Shown here piece by piece: positions 1 to 11,248 of a stretch of 64,000 bases of DNA. Both the position numbers and the translations under genes were made by a program. Positions within the stretch are counted from its first letter, which is position 1; each line of letters starts with the position of its first letter. Location: contig CM034100.1 of NCBI GenBank assembly GCA_019914945.1, forward strand, positions 14,271,096-14,335,095. The letters run 5' to 3'. Below the pieces are notes generated by a model. It searched no databases and had not been told where the DNA came from. It saw only the letters and a list, made by a program, of their open reading frames with translations. The DNA comes from Typha latifolia. Its lineage: Eukaryota; Streptophyta; Magnoliopsida; Poales; Typhaceae.

Positions 1-282
1 CGTTGATTAGTAAGCAGTAAGTAATTCTCGATGATATGTTCTTTGGTATTGTCTACGGTTAGTGTGGTCTAGGGTGCTCTTGACCACAACCAGCTAAGCT
101 CATGAGTCAAGTCTACCTTCTAGATAAGTAGGAGAATAAGTAAGTCCAAGGACCTCAGTAATCTTGGAGGCAATAATATCTCCTAAGTCGGGCAGATTGA
201 GGAGGAACATCTAGTTGTCTAGTTAAAAGAGTACTCGGGCTATTTATTAAAAATCGTGAGGATTTTCTTGCTAAAATTGACA

Positions 283-1400
283 CTAAGTTGTAAGCTTTCT
301 CAAAAATTTTATGGGATAAAGAGGCTGAATCTGAAGGCCTCCACACCTCATTGGGTGGGAGAAGACCACTAAGTCTAAGTTAGGAGAGAAATGAGTCATT
401 AGAGATCTCAGATCAATGAGGGTTTCTTTGATGGCTAAGAAGGTCCTCCAACTTTTGAATGGTGCCAGTGACATTTGGACTAGGGTGGTGAGGGCCAATA
501 TGGATTCCCCCACCCTTGGTCCACTAGCAACCTCAAAAGATGCTCTTGGTCTTAGGCTTCGTTTTATTAAGTGATTCAAAATGGTAGAACCACTGATGTG
601 TGGAAGGACCCATGGGTCTCCACAACCCCACTGGATAGGTGGTTAACTCATATCAATTTGCATTATAGGTCTAGAATTACTAAGGTTTAATATCTCTTGT
701 TAGATAGGTAGTGGAACATTGATGTATTCTATAACATATTTGGGGATGAAATGTGTATTGATATTCTATACCACCCTTATTTGTGACAATGCTGATAAAA
801 TTGATTTAGAAAAACCATCCTACTGATTTGGCCTTTCCAGGAGTGCCTACAATTTTTTACATTAAAAATCAAGCTCATGGGACCTCATAAACATTAGCAG
901 GTATGAACCCATCAATGACTTCTATCCATTTGTAACAAAAATTAAGGTTTTTTGTGGAAAATGTGTTAGTCTAAGCTCCCCACTTGTACCTACCTTGTGT
1001 CTATTGAGATAGATATGTTGGGAGCGAGTTTGCACGGTCTGCTCTCTGAAGCAGAAACCACACCCCATCTTTTACTCTTAGTATCGCGTGGTATCATCTT
1101 TGTGGAATTTTATGCGAGAGGATGATGATCTCTGGTCTGGATCGTCAAAAGGCTTTGCTATGGGCACTGATTACAAATATTTTTTTGGCTTCTCTTGAAA
1201 TAAAGGGACAATGTCCAATATAACTCTTAGCGAGAAGAACTCAAAAAGGTTTGGTCTCATGTTATTGCCTTCACTTCTGAATATATTGATAAGGTTTTTG
1301 TTGGGCATGCAAAACTGGTTTGGGTTGGCCTGTTTGTTTGGTGGGAGCCTCTACCCCTAAGCTAGGTGAAGGTTAACTCCAATCACTCATTTTTAAGTTG
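283..1400 (+). mobile_element. Degenerate non-LTR retrotransposon (LINE, L1-type) 3' part
   Basis: No intact reading frame survives, but conceptual translation of the plus strand with frame changes gives the landmarks expected downstream of a plant LINE reverse transcriptase. Near 310-345 there is a FLWDK/GLHTS-like piece. Around 585-650 there is a 'tdVWkDPWvstTPLdRW' block, and at 690-770 a 'WNIDVFYNIFGDE' block. Near 945-1075 is a zf-RVT-like stretch ('FFVE', then 'ETTPHLLLL'). A 'WWEPLPL..VKVNSNHSF' stretch near 1340-1395 resembles the start of the RNase H domain. Stops and frameshifts are frequent, so it is an old inactive copy. The upstream part (1-280) is probably the same element but too decayed to assign. 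Confidence 0.6.
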
Positions 1401-1449
1401 CAATGTGTGGTAGCGTTGGTTTGTAGGGGAGAGGTGTTAGGTTTTAAAT

Positions 1450-2300
1450 TGTTGGCAATTGTGTACAAAATATTCTAAGTATATTTTTACATGTATATGA
1501 GTTTTATACAAGTCTAGAATATCTCTGGTTTGAAGAATTACAAAATTATTGGAGAAAAGCTTTTGAGTTCACACCGCGTTCACAAACGCGTTCGAACGCG
1601 GGTACTTGCGTTCACACAAACCGAGAGCTGCGTTCACAAACGCGTTCGAACGCGGGTACTGTGTTCACACAGACCGAGAGCTGCGTTCATAAACGCGTTC
1701 GAACGCAACCTGAAGAATTCAAGCTTTTGCGTTCGAACGCACTCGGGTCCGTTCGAACGCACCTGAGATCAAGTCATGCTGTTCGAACGCACCCGGGCAG
1801 CATTCGAACGCACCAATGAAGTTTGAAAATCTTGGACTTTCGTGAATACGGATAAGACTTGGATTTGGCTCTATCTTGTAGATGATATATAAGGATTGTG
1901 ATGCCCTATCTCTAGGGTGGTTGAAGAAGCATTATTGACTTCTTGAGGCTATATCAGTTTTTTAACTAAAAAGATTCTACTCATCTACAAAACTTAATCT
2001 TTCGTCTTAAGGGCTATCTAGACGAAAGATCAATCTCGATGGTTACTGAGGTTGGACTTCAATCACGAGAAGCAGTGAATCGTGGGTTCTAGCGAACAAG
2101 ACTGAGAGGAACAAAATCGTTTGGATCAACGGATTGTTTTGTGAGTCAGTCTTGTAACTGCTACTATTCTAGTGATTAGTTTTGATCCGAGTTTGGATCC
2201 ATGATTTTTTCCTGTTTGAGTTTTTCCACGTTAAAATCTTGGCGTTCATCTCTGCTTTCGTTCTTAATATTTCTATGGACTTTTACTTAAGTGAACGAAT
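1450..2300 (+). mobile_element. Ty1-copia-type LTR fragment or solo LTR
   Basis: The segment begins TGTTGGCAATTGTG and has the composition of plant copia LTRs. A repeat-rich U3 is followed by a TATA-like motif (gatgatatataagg, about 1882-1895) and, near 2222-2250, by the 'ttttccacgttaaaatctt' type motif typical of the R/U5 boundary in this class. No primer-binding site (TGGTATCAGAGC type), gag-pol or second LTR is visible. It is therefore best read as a solo or broken LTR. The 3' end is uncertain: I cannot place the terminal CA or a target-site duplication. Confidence 0.5.
1576..1812. repeat. Palindromic CpG-rich box array inside the LTR
   Basis: Three near-tandem copies of a unit about 53-54 bp long start at about 1576, 1630 and 1683. 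Each holds the palindrome GCGTTCGAACGC (extended to CGCGTTCGAACGCG in the first two). Four further GTTCGAACGC/ATTCGAACGC boxes follow at about 1731, 1751, 1781 and 1803. The array is CpG-dense in an AT-rich setting and lies about 80-300 bp upstream of the LTR TATA-like motif, which is where U3 enhancer repeats sit. The single open frame through it (1530-1766) is a by-product of the repeat and not a gene. Confidence 0.8.
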
Positions 2301-3063
2301 GATATTAGTGCCTAATATTTAGATACATATTTATGTCTAAGGGTTTTTCAAGAGGTATGTGATATTCAAATCAATATTAATCCATGAAGCTGCTTATTGT
2401 TCAAGAGGTGCTTTTATACCTGAAAAGCAAAGAGCTCAACAATCCCCGGATATAAACTATATTTTACTTGTCGATATCCTTAATGACAAGAATCAAACTA
2501 ATTAAACTATTGATGTCATCACTCATGACATTTTTTTACCCTTACTCGTCAAAATTATAGAATCACATATGCTTATAAGGAATTATAAGGAAATCATGCA
2601 AATTAGGGGTGAATATTAGGTTTAGTTGTAGTTGATACTGAGGGTTTTCACTTAATTCTTTCACCTTTTAGTCTCCAACTATTGTAGTCGTGGAAGTTAA
2701 TATAAATAAAAAAAATTCTTTTTATTAAAAAGAATCTTTTTTTTTCTCGTTTCAAATAGTTGGCTATTGATGAATTGTGATACACATTAAAGGTAACTCA
2801 ATGGTAGACCTTTTATTACTCATGCCCATTTTCAATTTTCTTTAGTGATGAGACATTTTTCCTTTTTTTATTTTAAGTTTGCTCTTTTGTCATTTAATGC
2901 TCATTAAATACTGATGAGACTATAATAATAGAGAAAAGTGGCTCTTACACTCTTTTTCTTTTTCTTATTATTATTACTATTATGATTTTTCTTCTATTTT
3001 TGTTGTAGTGCTACTTTTTCTTCTATATATCTCTTAATTTTTTTTTACACAAATCTCTATAAT
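2301..3063. other. Intergenic, no gene seen
   Basis: AT-rich sequence downstream of the LTR fragment with poly-T runs and no plausible coding frame, RNA gene or clear element boundary. Confidence 0.6.
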
Positions 3064-3794
3064 TGCTCTTTAATTAATAGTATAAGGGATTAATTGGAGA
3101 TAGTGGTGAGATAATTAGTATTAATTAAATAAATAAAAACTCTTTAATCAATGTTTCAAAAAATAAAACTTAATCTATGTTGTAAATTACAATATCTATT
3201 TAAAAAACTTTAATATGCAGTTGAATTTCGTACTTGAACTACAAATTTTATACTTAAACTAAGAATTCTTCGTTACGCTGTAGATATATTCTGAATTAAA
3301 AAAACTCTAAATAGAAAATTTTTAAATTGTGATGTCACCGATTTTATTTAATTGATTTAACATTATTTGGATGTTAGATGATTATTTTCTAAAATAATTT
3401 TTGAAACTGCATAGGATTAAAAAAATTTAATTATAAATTTCGGATTTAAACTATGAAATTCTAATTTTGCATAGTTTTAAAAAGATTCAGAAGATATTCA
3501 TCTGATGTCTAAATATTATAAAATTAATTGGATAAGATCGGTGACATCATGATCTGAAACTTTTGTATTTGAAGTTTATTTAGACTCCATTTACAGCAAA
3601 ATAAATAATTTATAGCTTAAGTATAAAATTCTAACTGTTTAACTAATCATAATAATCTCAATCTTTTTTCTAAATAACTGTCTCTAATCACTATTTAATT
3701 TATATAGTAAGAGACTAATAGGAGATAGCGATGAGATAACTAAAATGAGTTAAATAACTAACAGTTTTATAGTCAATATTTAAAAAAGAGAAAC
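3064..3794. repeat. Fold-back (long inverted repeat) element flanked by about 105-bp direct repeats
   Basis: Sequence around 3240-3435 is imperfectly inverted at 3445-3635. Anchor points are 'gatgtcaccgat' near 3331 against 'atcggtgacatc' at 3537-3548, and 'attttatacttaa' near 3245 against 'ttaagtataaaat' near 3617. Outside the arms, 3064-3169 and 3690-3794 are diverged direct repeats that share the 'ggagatagyggtgagata' core and the 'agtcaatatttaaaaaa'-like end. The structure suits a fold-back MITE within a duplicated segment, or a very small terminal-repeat element. No coding capacity. Confidence 0.65.
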
Positions 3795-4917
3795 ATATGT
3801 TGCGTAGATGTTTCAGAAAACCATTAATGAAATCAGAGATTTACTCACTGTACTTTGTGCTCCTCCCTGCTCTCGCTGTTCCTTTTGACTCCCCATTCAA
3901 TTTAGGAGAAAATTTGCATGCTGTATAGATGCTGGAGTTTTTCTTTTTTTAGTTTTATTTATTTTAAGATGCTGGAGTTGAAGAATATGAGAGCTGGAGT
4001 TGAAGAATATGAGAGGTTTATAAAGAGAATATATAGAGAGAGCTCTTAGTTTAGGCGGGGTAAAGAGAGTTTTTGACAGATCTGGATCTATTTTTAATTT
4101 TATTTACCGAAATAGCTTAAACACTAAATAAAATGCTAAATTATTAAGCATTTTATTCAGAAAAAATAAAAAAAAATATAGGTAAAAATGTAGAGAGAAA
4201 AAAATTGAAATGTTATAACTTTGTGTTCGGTTATCTATTTTAGTAATAAAATATGTCGCTGTGAATATATAAAAAAGTTCTATAAGTTAGAATAACATAA
4301 TAAGTTCTTACAGCCAACTACGCTTAGAATCGTAAAAAAATGGACAATAGCTCCTATAAATTTTACTTTGAATTTTATTTGTATTTTCTTCTGTTAAAAC
4401 CCTCAACTCTTCAATATTTTATATTTTAAAAACGCTAAGAATTAAACATTTTATCGAAGATAAAATATTAAATTTATCTGTATTTTATGTAGAGCTATAA
4501 TGGCACGTGTCCATTTTTATTTACTTGTTTGCTTTAAGTCTAGAGACTCCCCTTACTTCTAAATTGGTTCCGTAATCAAGCATTTTTTTTTATTTTTTTC
4601 ATATCTAATTAAGTTTACTTTCTAAAAAATTAAGACAGTATATTTGGGTAAATAAAATATAAAATAGGGGTAGTTTGGTAAAAAAAACTCGGGTAAATAA
4701 CGTATCATTGAGTACGCCCTCCAACGAAATTTGGTAAAAGAAGAGGGGGAATTCACATTTCACAGCCAGCCCAATTACTTAGGCACGTGTGCGACAGCAC
4801 CTCGGTTGTACTACCAAACCTTTATTATTTCTTTCCATAAAGCAACCAAAGGCATCATCCCTACCAAAGCCCACTGTGTACAAGAACACCCCTTCTCTCT
4901 CTTCTTCCTCCATAGCC
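3795..4917. other. Intergenic / upstream region of the FD-like gene
   Basis: AT-rich sequence with no supported gene. The last 200 bp become less AT-rich and presumably hold the promoter and 5' leader of the bZIP gene. No convincing TATA box is visible. An in-frame ATG at 4789 precedes the chosen start, but the 43 codons after it do not look like the family. Confidence 0.5.
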
Positions 4918-6059
4918 ATGTGGTCTTCAAACAAAGAGAGTAGTGGTAGTGGTGGTGGTAGTGGTAGTGGTGGTGGCAGCAGCAGCAGAAGCAGCAGCAG
5001 TAGGGAAGTGTGCTCCTCTTCCAACTCCTTTCTCTTCTCCAAGGCCCCAAACAGGAGAACCATGGAGGAAGTGTGGAAGGACATCAACTACACCACCAAA
5101 CTCCATGACCAAGAGAGATCGAATTCTAGGCTGCCCATCAACCTAAGTAGCAGTAGCAGTAGTAGTTGTAATACTACCCCTTATGCAGGCTTGAGGTTGA
5201 GGGGGATGATACTCCAAGACTTCCTTGCTGGACCATTAAACCAACCCATTTCCAAGCCCACCCAGCTCGGCCCTCCCCTTGCTTCCATTCCTCCCACTGT
5301 GCTTAGCCTGCGCTCCTCGCTGGAATTCAACTTTGATGCGAGATCGCATCAAGACATTAATGCCCAGGAAGCTTCTACTACTTCTACTGTTACTGCTACT
5401 GCTAGTCCTGTTAGTAGTATTCATCTCTTCTCGTTTTGCCCCAATAAAAGGATGCCGGAGAGCCCCCAAGGCGCCATTGGCGGGGAAGGAAGCAATAAGC
5501 GCATGATCCGGAATCGGGAGTCCGCCGCTCGTTCTCGCGCTAGGAAACAGGCACCATTCTAAAATTTTACTCTCTTTTATAAAAAATCTCAACTTAAAAT
5601 CTACGGGTTATACTATGTCTTAGTTGTTAGAATATAAAATTATAATTGGGTTAAGCTTTTAGAGTAATAATATCTTTCGCACCTAGTTACTATGCATCGA
5701 TTGGACGTGAACTGATTATAAAATTATTAAGAGTTTGATACCATGTTGGACTGTTATTGATTCAAATAAAGCTTAATATATTAATTTTCTTATATTAATG
5801 TAAAGTACCCATTTGGTGGCAGGCTTATACCAATGGCCTGGAGCTGGAAGTTGCCCATTTGTTGCAGGAGAATGCTAAGCTAAAGAAACAACATGACGAG
5901 GTAAATTACTACTAATTTTATGTTACAAAAGACACTCTCCTTTAATGATTCATTTATTTATAGGTTTGATTTGAATCATTTTGGCAGCTATGTTTGGCAA
6001 TGACTGCTCAGATCCCCACCAAGAACACTCTCCGAAGAAGTTCCTCATCCCCATTTTGA
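4918..6059 (+). CDS. FD: FD-like bZIP transcription factor (group A)
   Basis: Three exons: 4918-5550, 5823-5900 and 5988-6059; 260 residues. FD proteins are nuclear bZIP factors that bind florigen (FT) through 14-3-3 proteins to activate floral meristem genes. After a Ser/Gly-rich N terminus come the FD hallmark MEEVWKDI (49-56) and ILQDFLAGP (98-106). The basic region (192-211, with NRESAARSR) is followed by a zipper with heptad leucines at 217, 224, 231 and 238. The C terminus is LRRSSSSPF, equivalent to the phosphorylatable R-x-x-S/T-x-P-F (SAP) motif that docks 14-3-3. The start at 4918 is chosen because the family begins near here; an in-frame ATG at 4789 would add 43 unlike residues. 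Intron 1 has a GC donor (CAG|GCACCA). Family identity is very likely; the gene symbol is by homology. Confidence 0.9.
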
Positions 6060-7980
6060 TCACGTTGGCACAAGAATATCATCATAGGGAAGGGAGCCCA
6101 ACAATTAATTTGTGTTCAATTCTCATCTCCTTTTTGTAAACAAGTATGGTGTTTGTATTAGGCCAGTATTAATTGGTGCAACAAGGAAAAAAAAAAAAGT
6201 ATAACTGGTACAGTTTTTTTTTTAAATGGTGCTGCATACTTAATGCCCATATATATTGTTTTCGTTGGATCTATAATAACTCATAAGCTAAAGATAGAGA
6301 CTAGTTTTTCCTAAAGCAATTCTTTTATTACAAAGCAGGCATAATACTTTATTTTTATTTATTTTATAAAGAAATTTATATTCAGAACTCAAACTTGTGA
6401 CCACCTTTCTCAGGTAGCATTGCAGTGGTGGACGTGCCATATACATATACTTGACTATATATTGTATATAAAGGATTATTATATTATGATCTAGTGAACT
6501 ATTTATTTTTTATACACATTGATCTTCTAAACTATGAATATAAAAAACTTTTCACCATGGGCAGACCTTCACTTAGATTTAGATTTTTCTTTTATTCTGT
6601 ATAATTTTTTTATAGTAAAATTCTATAAATACTGCTTGTAGTAATGTTTTTTGTAACTCTTGTCCGATTTATTTGAATTCTTATGTTGTGGGGATGGTGG
6701 TAGAAGTGGTTATATAGAGGGATCACTGAGTTGTTAATCTCAGTGACTTTTTAAAGTTTTAGAAGAACATGGCTATGCTTTTTGTCCAAAAAAAAAATCA
6801 TAAATATTTCTAATTGCCCCCTATTAAAAAGGGTTTCTATTTCTCTATTTTTCCAAATAGATACATTATACTAAATTTTTGGAGAACTAAATACAATATA
6901 GTATTGAATTTTTTTTTAAAATTTAGATAATATATAATATTAGCCCAACTAAAATTCATAGCTCTCTTATTCACTAACGATGTTAATAACTAATTATTGT
7001 ATTCTTAATTTTTTTTCTAAAATAAAGGTAAAATAGTGCTAGAAGGCCTAATATTAATTTCGCCGCTCTTAGCATATTATATTTCAAAGAGAAAAAAGAA
7101 ATATTTTAAAATCTTTTTTTTATTAATTAGGGGTTTTTTAATTATAACTATACATGTCAATCTCATTTATTTTAGGATTATGGTCAATTTTAGAATAGAT
7201 ATTCCACTTTATTATTCTCAAAATGAGGTACTTATTTCAGAAATAACTATTTTTATATTCTGAAATAAATATATAATAATTGTATTTGATATAATATAAA
7301 GTGAAGAAAAAAAATTAAAAAAAATGTGTTTTATTTTTTATGAAATTATCAGAATACTCTTTTGATTTGATATAAAATAAGTCGATGGAATAATATAAAG
7401 AATAAATTAGTAATTGAGTTAGTATGTGATATAAAATATAATTTTAATAAATAATATTTATATTTTAAAATTAAATTATTATAATGTTTAGCTTGGGAAT
7501 TAAAGAGCTATATTTATGAAGTGGAAGAGGATATATAGATAAAACATAGGAGATGCTGGTCCAAATAAATAGATAATAATAACCTCGTACAGCTGAGAGA
7601 TGGAGAGATGAGACGTCACATAACATCACACACAGTGGTGGTGCTGGTGCTTGTGGCCTTTGTCTAATGACTTGGGGTCAGCAACACAGCATCAAGGTAC
7701 TTCACATGCCCACCTTTCTTTCTCTCTCTCTTTCTCTTTCTCTTTCTCTCTCTCATGGCGATCAATGATCATGACCACCTCTGTTGAGGTCTGCTAATGG
7801 ACGTACGTCTCCATTGCCGACGCCATGGGAGTTGGGGGAAGATCTTTGAACAGGATTGGTCGTCGTGTAGATATCTTCGCCACTAGATCCTATGCAGATC
7901 GATGTTCCTGTAACCTGGGAAGTCGCCTAGATTTTTTGCTACGGATTTATTTATTAATTTTACCTTACACGACTAATGAT

Positions 7981-8012
<32 letters not shown>

Positions 8013-8524
8013 GTCCATGAGGTTAAGCTCGACTCATGCTTGGAATTAACTACGTGAAACTGATACACATTGAGTGAAATTACCAAGTTGGTAGAATCCA
8101 ATTAATTTGGAATTTTAATTTAACCAAATTTGCTGTTTAGAATTATTAAATGATGAGGTTTCAATTGATCTCAATGAGTTTGAATGAATTTCAACGTATG
8201 GACAATTCGATGATTTGAGGTTAGATTTGGATAGATTTATTTGCTAGTTAACTTTTTCAAATCTTAAAGTTAACCTTTAATCTATTTTATATTAGCTCCA
8301 GAAAGAACACTAATTAAATAAATTCTTATCTAATTCCAAATAAATAAGACTAGATGGAAAATAATAGAAATTTTATTTCCAAATAAGTTCAATAGAATTT
8401 TATCTAGAATTAGTTCCAAACACACGCATAGCTTTCCCATTCAAATATAATGGTCAATATAATTTTTCATCAAAATTGTTATACCTTGGACCTTTTTATC
8501 ATATCTCATTTTGTTTAGGAGTAA
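6060..8524. other. Intergenic, no gene seen
   Basis: AT-rich spacer after the FD-like gene. It holds a polypyrimidine CTTT/CT tract (about 7717-7755), a (TA)n microsatellite (7986-8012) and short open frames (for example 7036-7263 and 7825-8013) without homology or codon structure. Nothing else supported. Confidence 0.6.
7986..8012. repeat. (TA)n microsatellite
   Basis: Uninterrupted TA dinucleotides. Confidence 0.9.
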
Positions 8525-9050
8525 AAAAAAATTGATTCGATCCAGTACCTTGATACAGTAATTTGATTTTTAAATGAGTTTTGAGTTTAATTGGACGAGG
8601 GTCGACTCACATATTTTAATTATTAAACAGATCGTATTTGTATTTTATTACTATAAACATGATACCGCCAATCCATTTATAATATGATAACTCATATATG
8701 ACACAATAAACTAATTTACGACATGATAATCCGTTTATAACCTAACTAACACTTTTATAATCCAACAAACTCGTTTGTAACATAAAATAAATTTTTTTGT
8801 AACTAAAAAAAAACCCATTTAAAATTAAAAAAAACTATTTATAACTCGATTAGTTTATATAAATTTTAATGACTTGTGCCACCTGATAACTCGTTTATGT
8901 CTCATGTAACTTGTTTAATAAATAGATTATATTTATATTTAAAAATTCTGACATATTTAGTAAACATGTCATGTTTGCATTAAAAATTCTAACCCACATA
9001 ATAAATAAATGAGTTATGTTGGTGTTTGTAATATCTTAACTCTTCCCGAA
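8525..9050. repeat. Dispersed repeat, family shared with 45.3-45.8 kb
   Basis: This AT-rich stretch has recurrent 'gataactcgtttat'/'ctcgtttgtaac' phrases and resembles 45265-45808 in the same order and orientation. Matching landmarks are 'attattaaacagatcgtatttg' versus 'attattaaatgaattatg', 'aattttaatgactt' versus 'aattttaataattt', and the end 'tgtttgtaatatc' versus 'catttgcaatatc'. It is noncoding and probably a decayed non-autonomous DNA element. Confidence 0.6.
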
Positions 9051-9430
9051 CTCAAGACAACTCGAACTTAAACTTGCCTAAGCAGACATACTTTTATAAA
9101 GCACAATTGTAACGGAGATTTGAGACGAAAAGGATACATGGCTTAAGGATTTTTGACAAAATGTTTAATAATAAAAGTGTATGGACGTGAGAACTCTAGA
9201 AATGTTAAGTGACATAAGAAAGTTTATTGAGACATGGTGTAAATTATACCTTTTCCCTTGAAACTAAACATAACAATTAAGTATAATGATAAGACACCTC
9301 ATAGAAGAGAAGTACTGGTAATAAATCTTAATTAATATTTAATTAGTAATCTCAATTATAATGCTAATTTTTGTTAAGAATTAAATTTGGAATTATCCGT
9401 TCATAAGAAAATTATAAAATTTTATGGGTG

Positions 9431-9637
9431 ATAACTTCGGAAGTCACAAATCTAATGGCTGTCATGACTTATTTCAACATGCCTTAATGGCTCACATAAT
9501 TAAATTAGACTTGCCTAAAAGACTTACATCATGAAATAATTAAAAAATAAATAGACTCAACTCGACTCGACTTGATTCGACTTAATCCACGTGGTCGGAT
9601 CGTAATAATAACTTCGGAAGTCACAAATCTAATGGCT
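9431..9637. repeat. 147-bp insertion bracketed by identical 30-bp direct repeats
   Basis: A 30-base sequence beginning ataacttcggaagtcac occurs at 9431-9460 and again, identical, at 9608-9637. The segment between (9461-9607) resembles 57175-57330, sharing 'agacttgcctaaaagactta' versus 'agacttgtcttaagagctta' and the following 'catcat..aattaaaa.ataaata' phrase. It therefore looks like a copy of a dispersed family. Confidence 0.7.
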
Positions 9638-11097
9638 TTTAAAGAAAGTGATTCTGATATTGGGATAAAAAAATATAGCTGAATAATAGAGAAAGATTAA
9701 AATGGGAATATCGACACTATGGCGATCGTCAAAGGTTGACAGACGATCATGGGATGGTGGAGGTTAGCCGTTCGGTAGGATGCTCTTGAGGGAAGGTGTG
9801 GATTATTTAGTAGCTTAGTTTGGGCCTAAATTTTCATACTTTTGATTTCTGTTATCTAAAATGAATTAACTCAAATGAGAACGATAAAAGTAAATTAATT
9901 GAGAAAGAGGCATTCTCTCGTTAATGTTACTGCCCACAAAGTTAGCTCTCTCATTTATTTGATGTCCAAGATATATGAACTTAGAGGAATTTGTATTTAA
10001 CACTTTGTATTTTTACCTATTTGTGATTTACGATTTATATTTTCAGTATTTATAAATTGAGTCTTCTATCTAACTAAATACGTGCAAAAAATACGCTACT
10101 ATTAATTAAACTAATTAAGCATAACTAAACTTCTAGATTAACTTAACTACATAAATAACTAACAAAATATTCTTGTCAAACTCAAGTTAGTATCTTACTT
10201 TAGCCTAAAATACTCTATCCCACTCGAAATACCTTAATGAAAATATATTAACCTAAGCTAAGATATTACAGGAAAAAGGATGATGGAAGAGAAGAATTAA
10301 CTCTATACACAATTTTGCAGGTTGGAGGAGATAATAATGTGCGGGAGAAATAAAAAGATGATAAGGCTATTGTTAATACTTTAGAAAATAATAATCTACT
10401 AACGGTCGAAATATTTTTATATCGTGTTGGTCTTAACCTAACCTAAGATACTTTTCGACACATATTTAGTACTCAAACGGAGGATATTAAATACAAATTT
10501 TTCATAAACTTAGAGAGTAACGAAAGCAAAATTAATTCCAACGTGGAGAATTCTTCTCCAAGAGATTCAACTTGTAATTGCGGGTGCTAGCATGAAACTT
10601 TGAGGAGAAAAAGTACTTTAAAAAGTACTATTGGGACACATGACATAGGCCTTTGTTCTTGGTGGTCGTCTTAATAGCACGAACGACTCTATTCCATCAA
10701 AGACCTCACAGTGTCAATTGCATTAAAGACTTTTAAGTTGTGACAAGAACAAGAGAACTTTTTTTGTAGGTGGACGGTGGTGGCTAGACAAAATGATATA
10801 AATTTATACCTTCATAACTAATTTTGAGGCTATTAATTCGCCACTATTGTAAAGATATTGCATCAAGCCTTCTCAGATATACATGTTAGATTGACCAGGA
10901 CAGAAATAAACTAAGCACAAGTACTTGGATGAAAAGAATTTATCATGACCTTATCATAGATTGATACAACTCAAGACTATTAAGCTATCATGAAACTGAC
11001 TTATAGTTATAGATAATTAATATTGCTATCACCTATCATAATATTTTTCTTAGTGGTATTCCACTTATCATAATGTGTACAGCTATTATAACCCAGC
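9638..11097. other. Intergenic / upstream of GDSL gene 1
   Basis: AT-rich, no supported gene or RNA. Scattered low-complexity sequence only. Confidence 0.5.
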
Positions 11098-11108
11098 TTT
11101 ATATATTA
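11098..11108 (+). promoter_or_regulatory. Putative TATA box of GDSL gene 1
   Basis: tttatatatta lies 61 bp before an in-frame ATG at 11159 and 151 bp before the preferred ATG at 11249. If transcription begins about 30 bp downstream of the box, both ATGs would be in the mRNA. Confidence 0.4.
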
Positions 11109-11248
11109 AATCAAAAACCAAATGCAAATAAAATTACACCAATCAAACAACTAAAATTATGAGAGCCTCCCACAGTCCCACTCCCACTCCCACTCCCACT
11201 CCCATAAATAGAAGGCAACACATATATTATACAAAGAGAGAAGAACTA

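Noticed and set aside
1530..1766. 78-codon open frame across the palindromic boxes
   Set aside because: It is created by the tandem repeat; no start context or homology, and it lies in an LTR.
1576..1812. CRISPR-like evenly repeated palindromes
   Set aside because: The units are near-tandem with related, not unique, spacers, in a plant nuclear LTR. No cas-type context.
4779..5087. Minus-strand open frames with poly-Leu/Pro opposite the FD exon
   Set aside because: They are antisense shadows of the Ser/Gly codon repeats in the FD N terminus.
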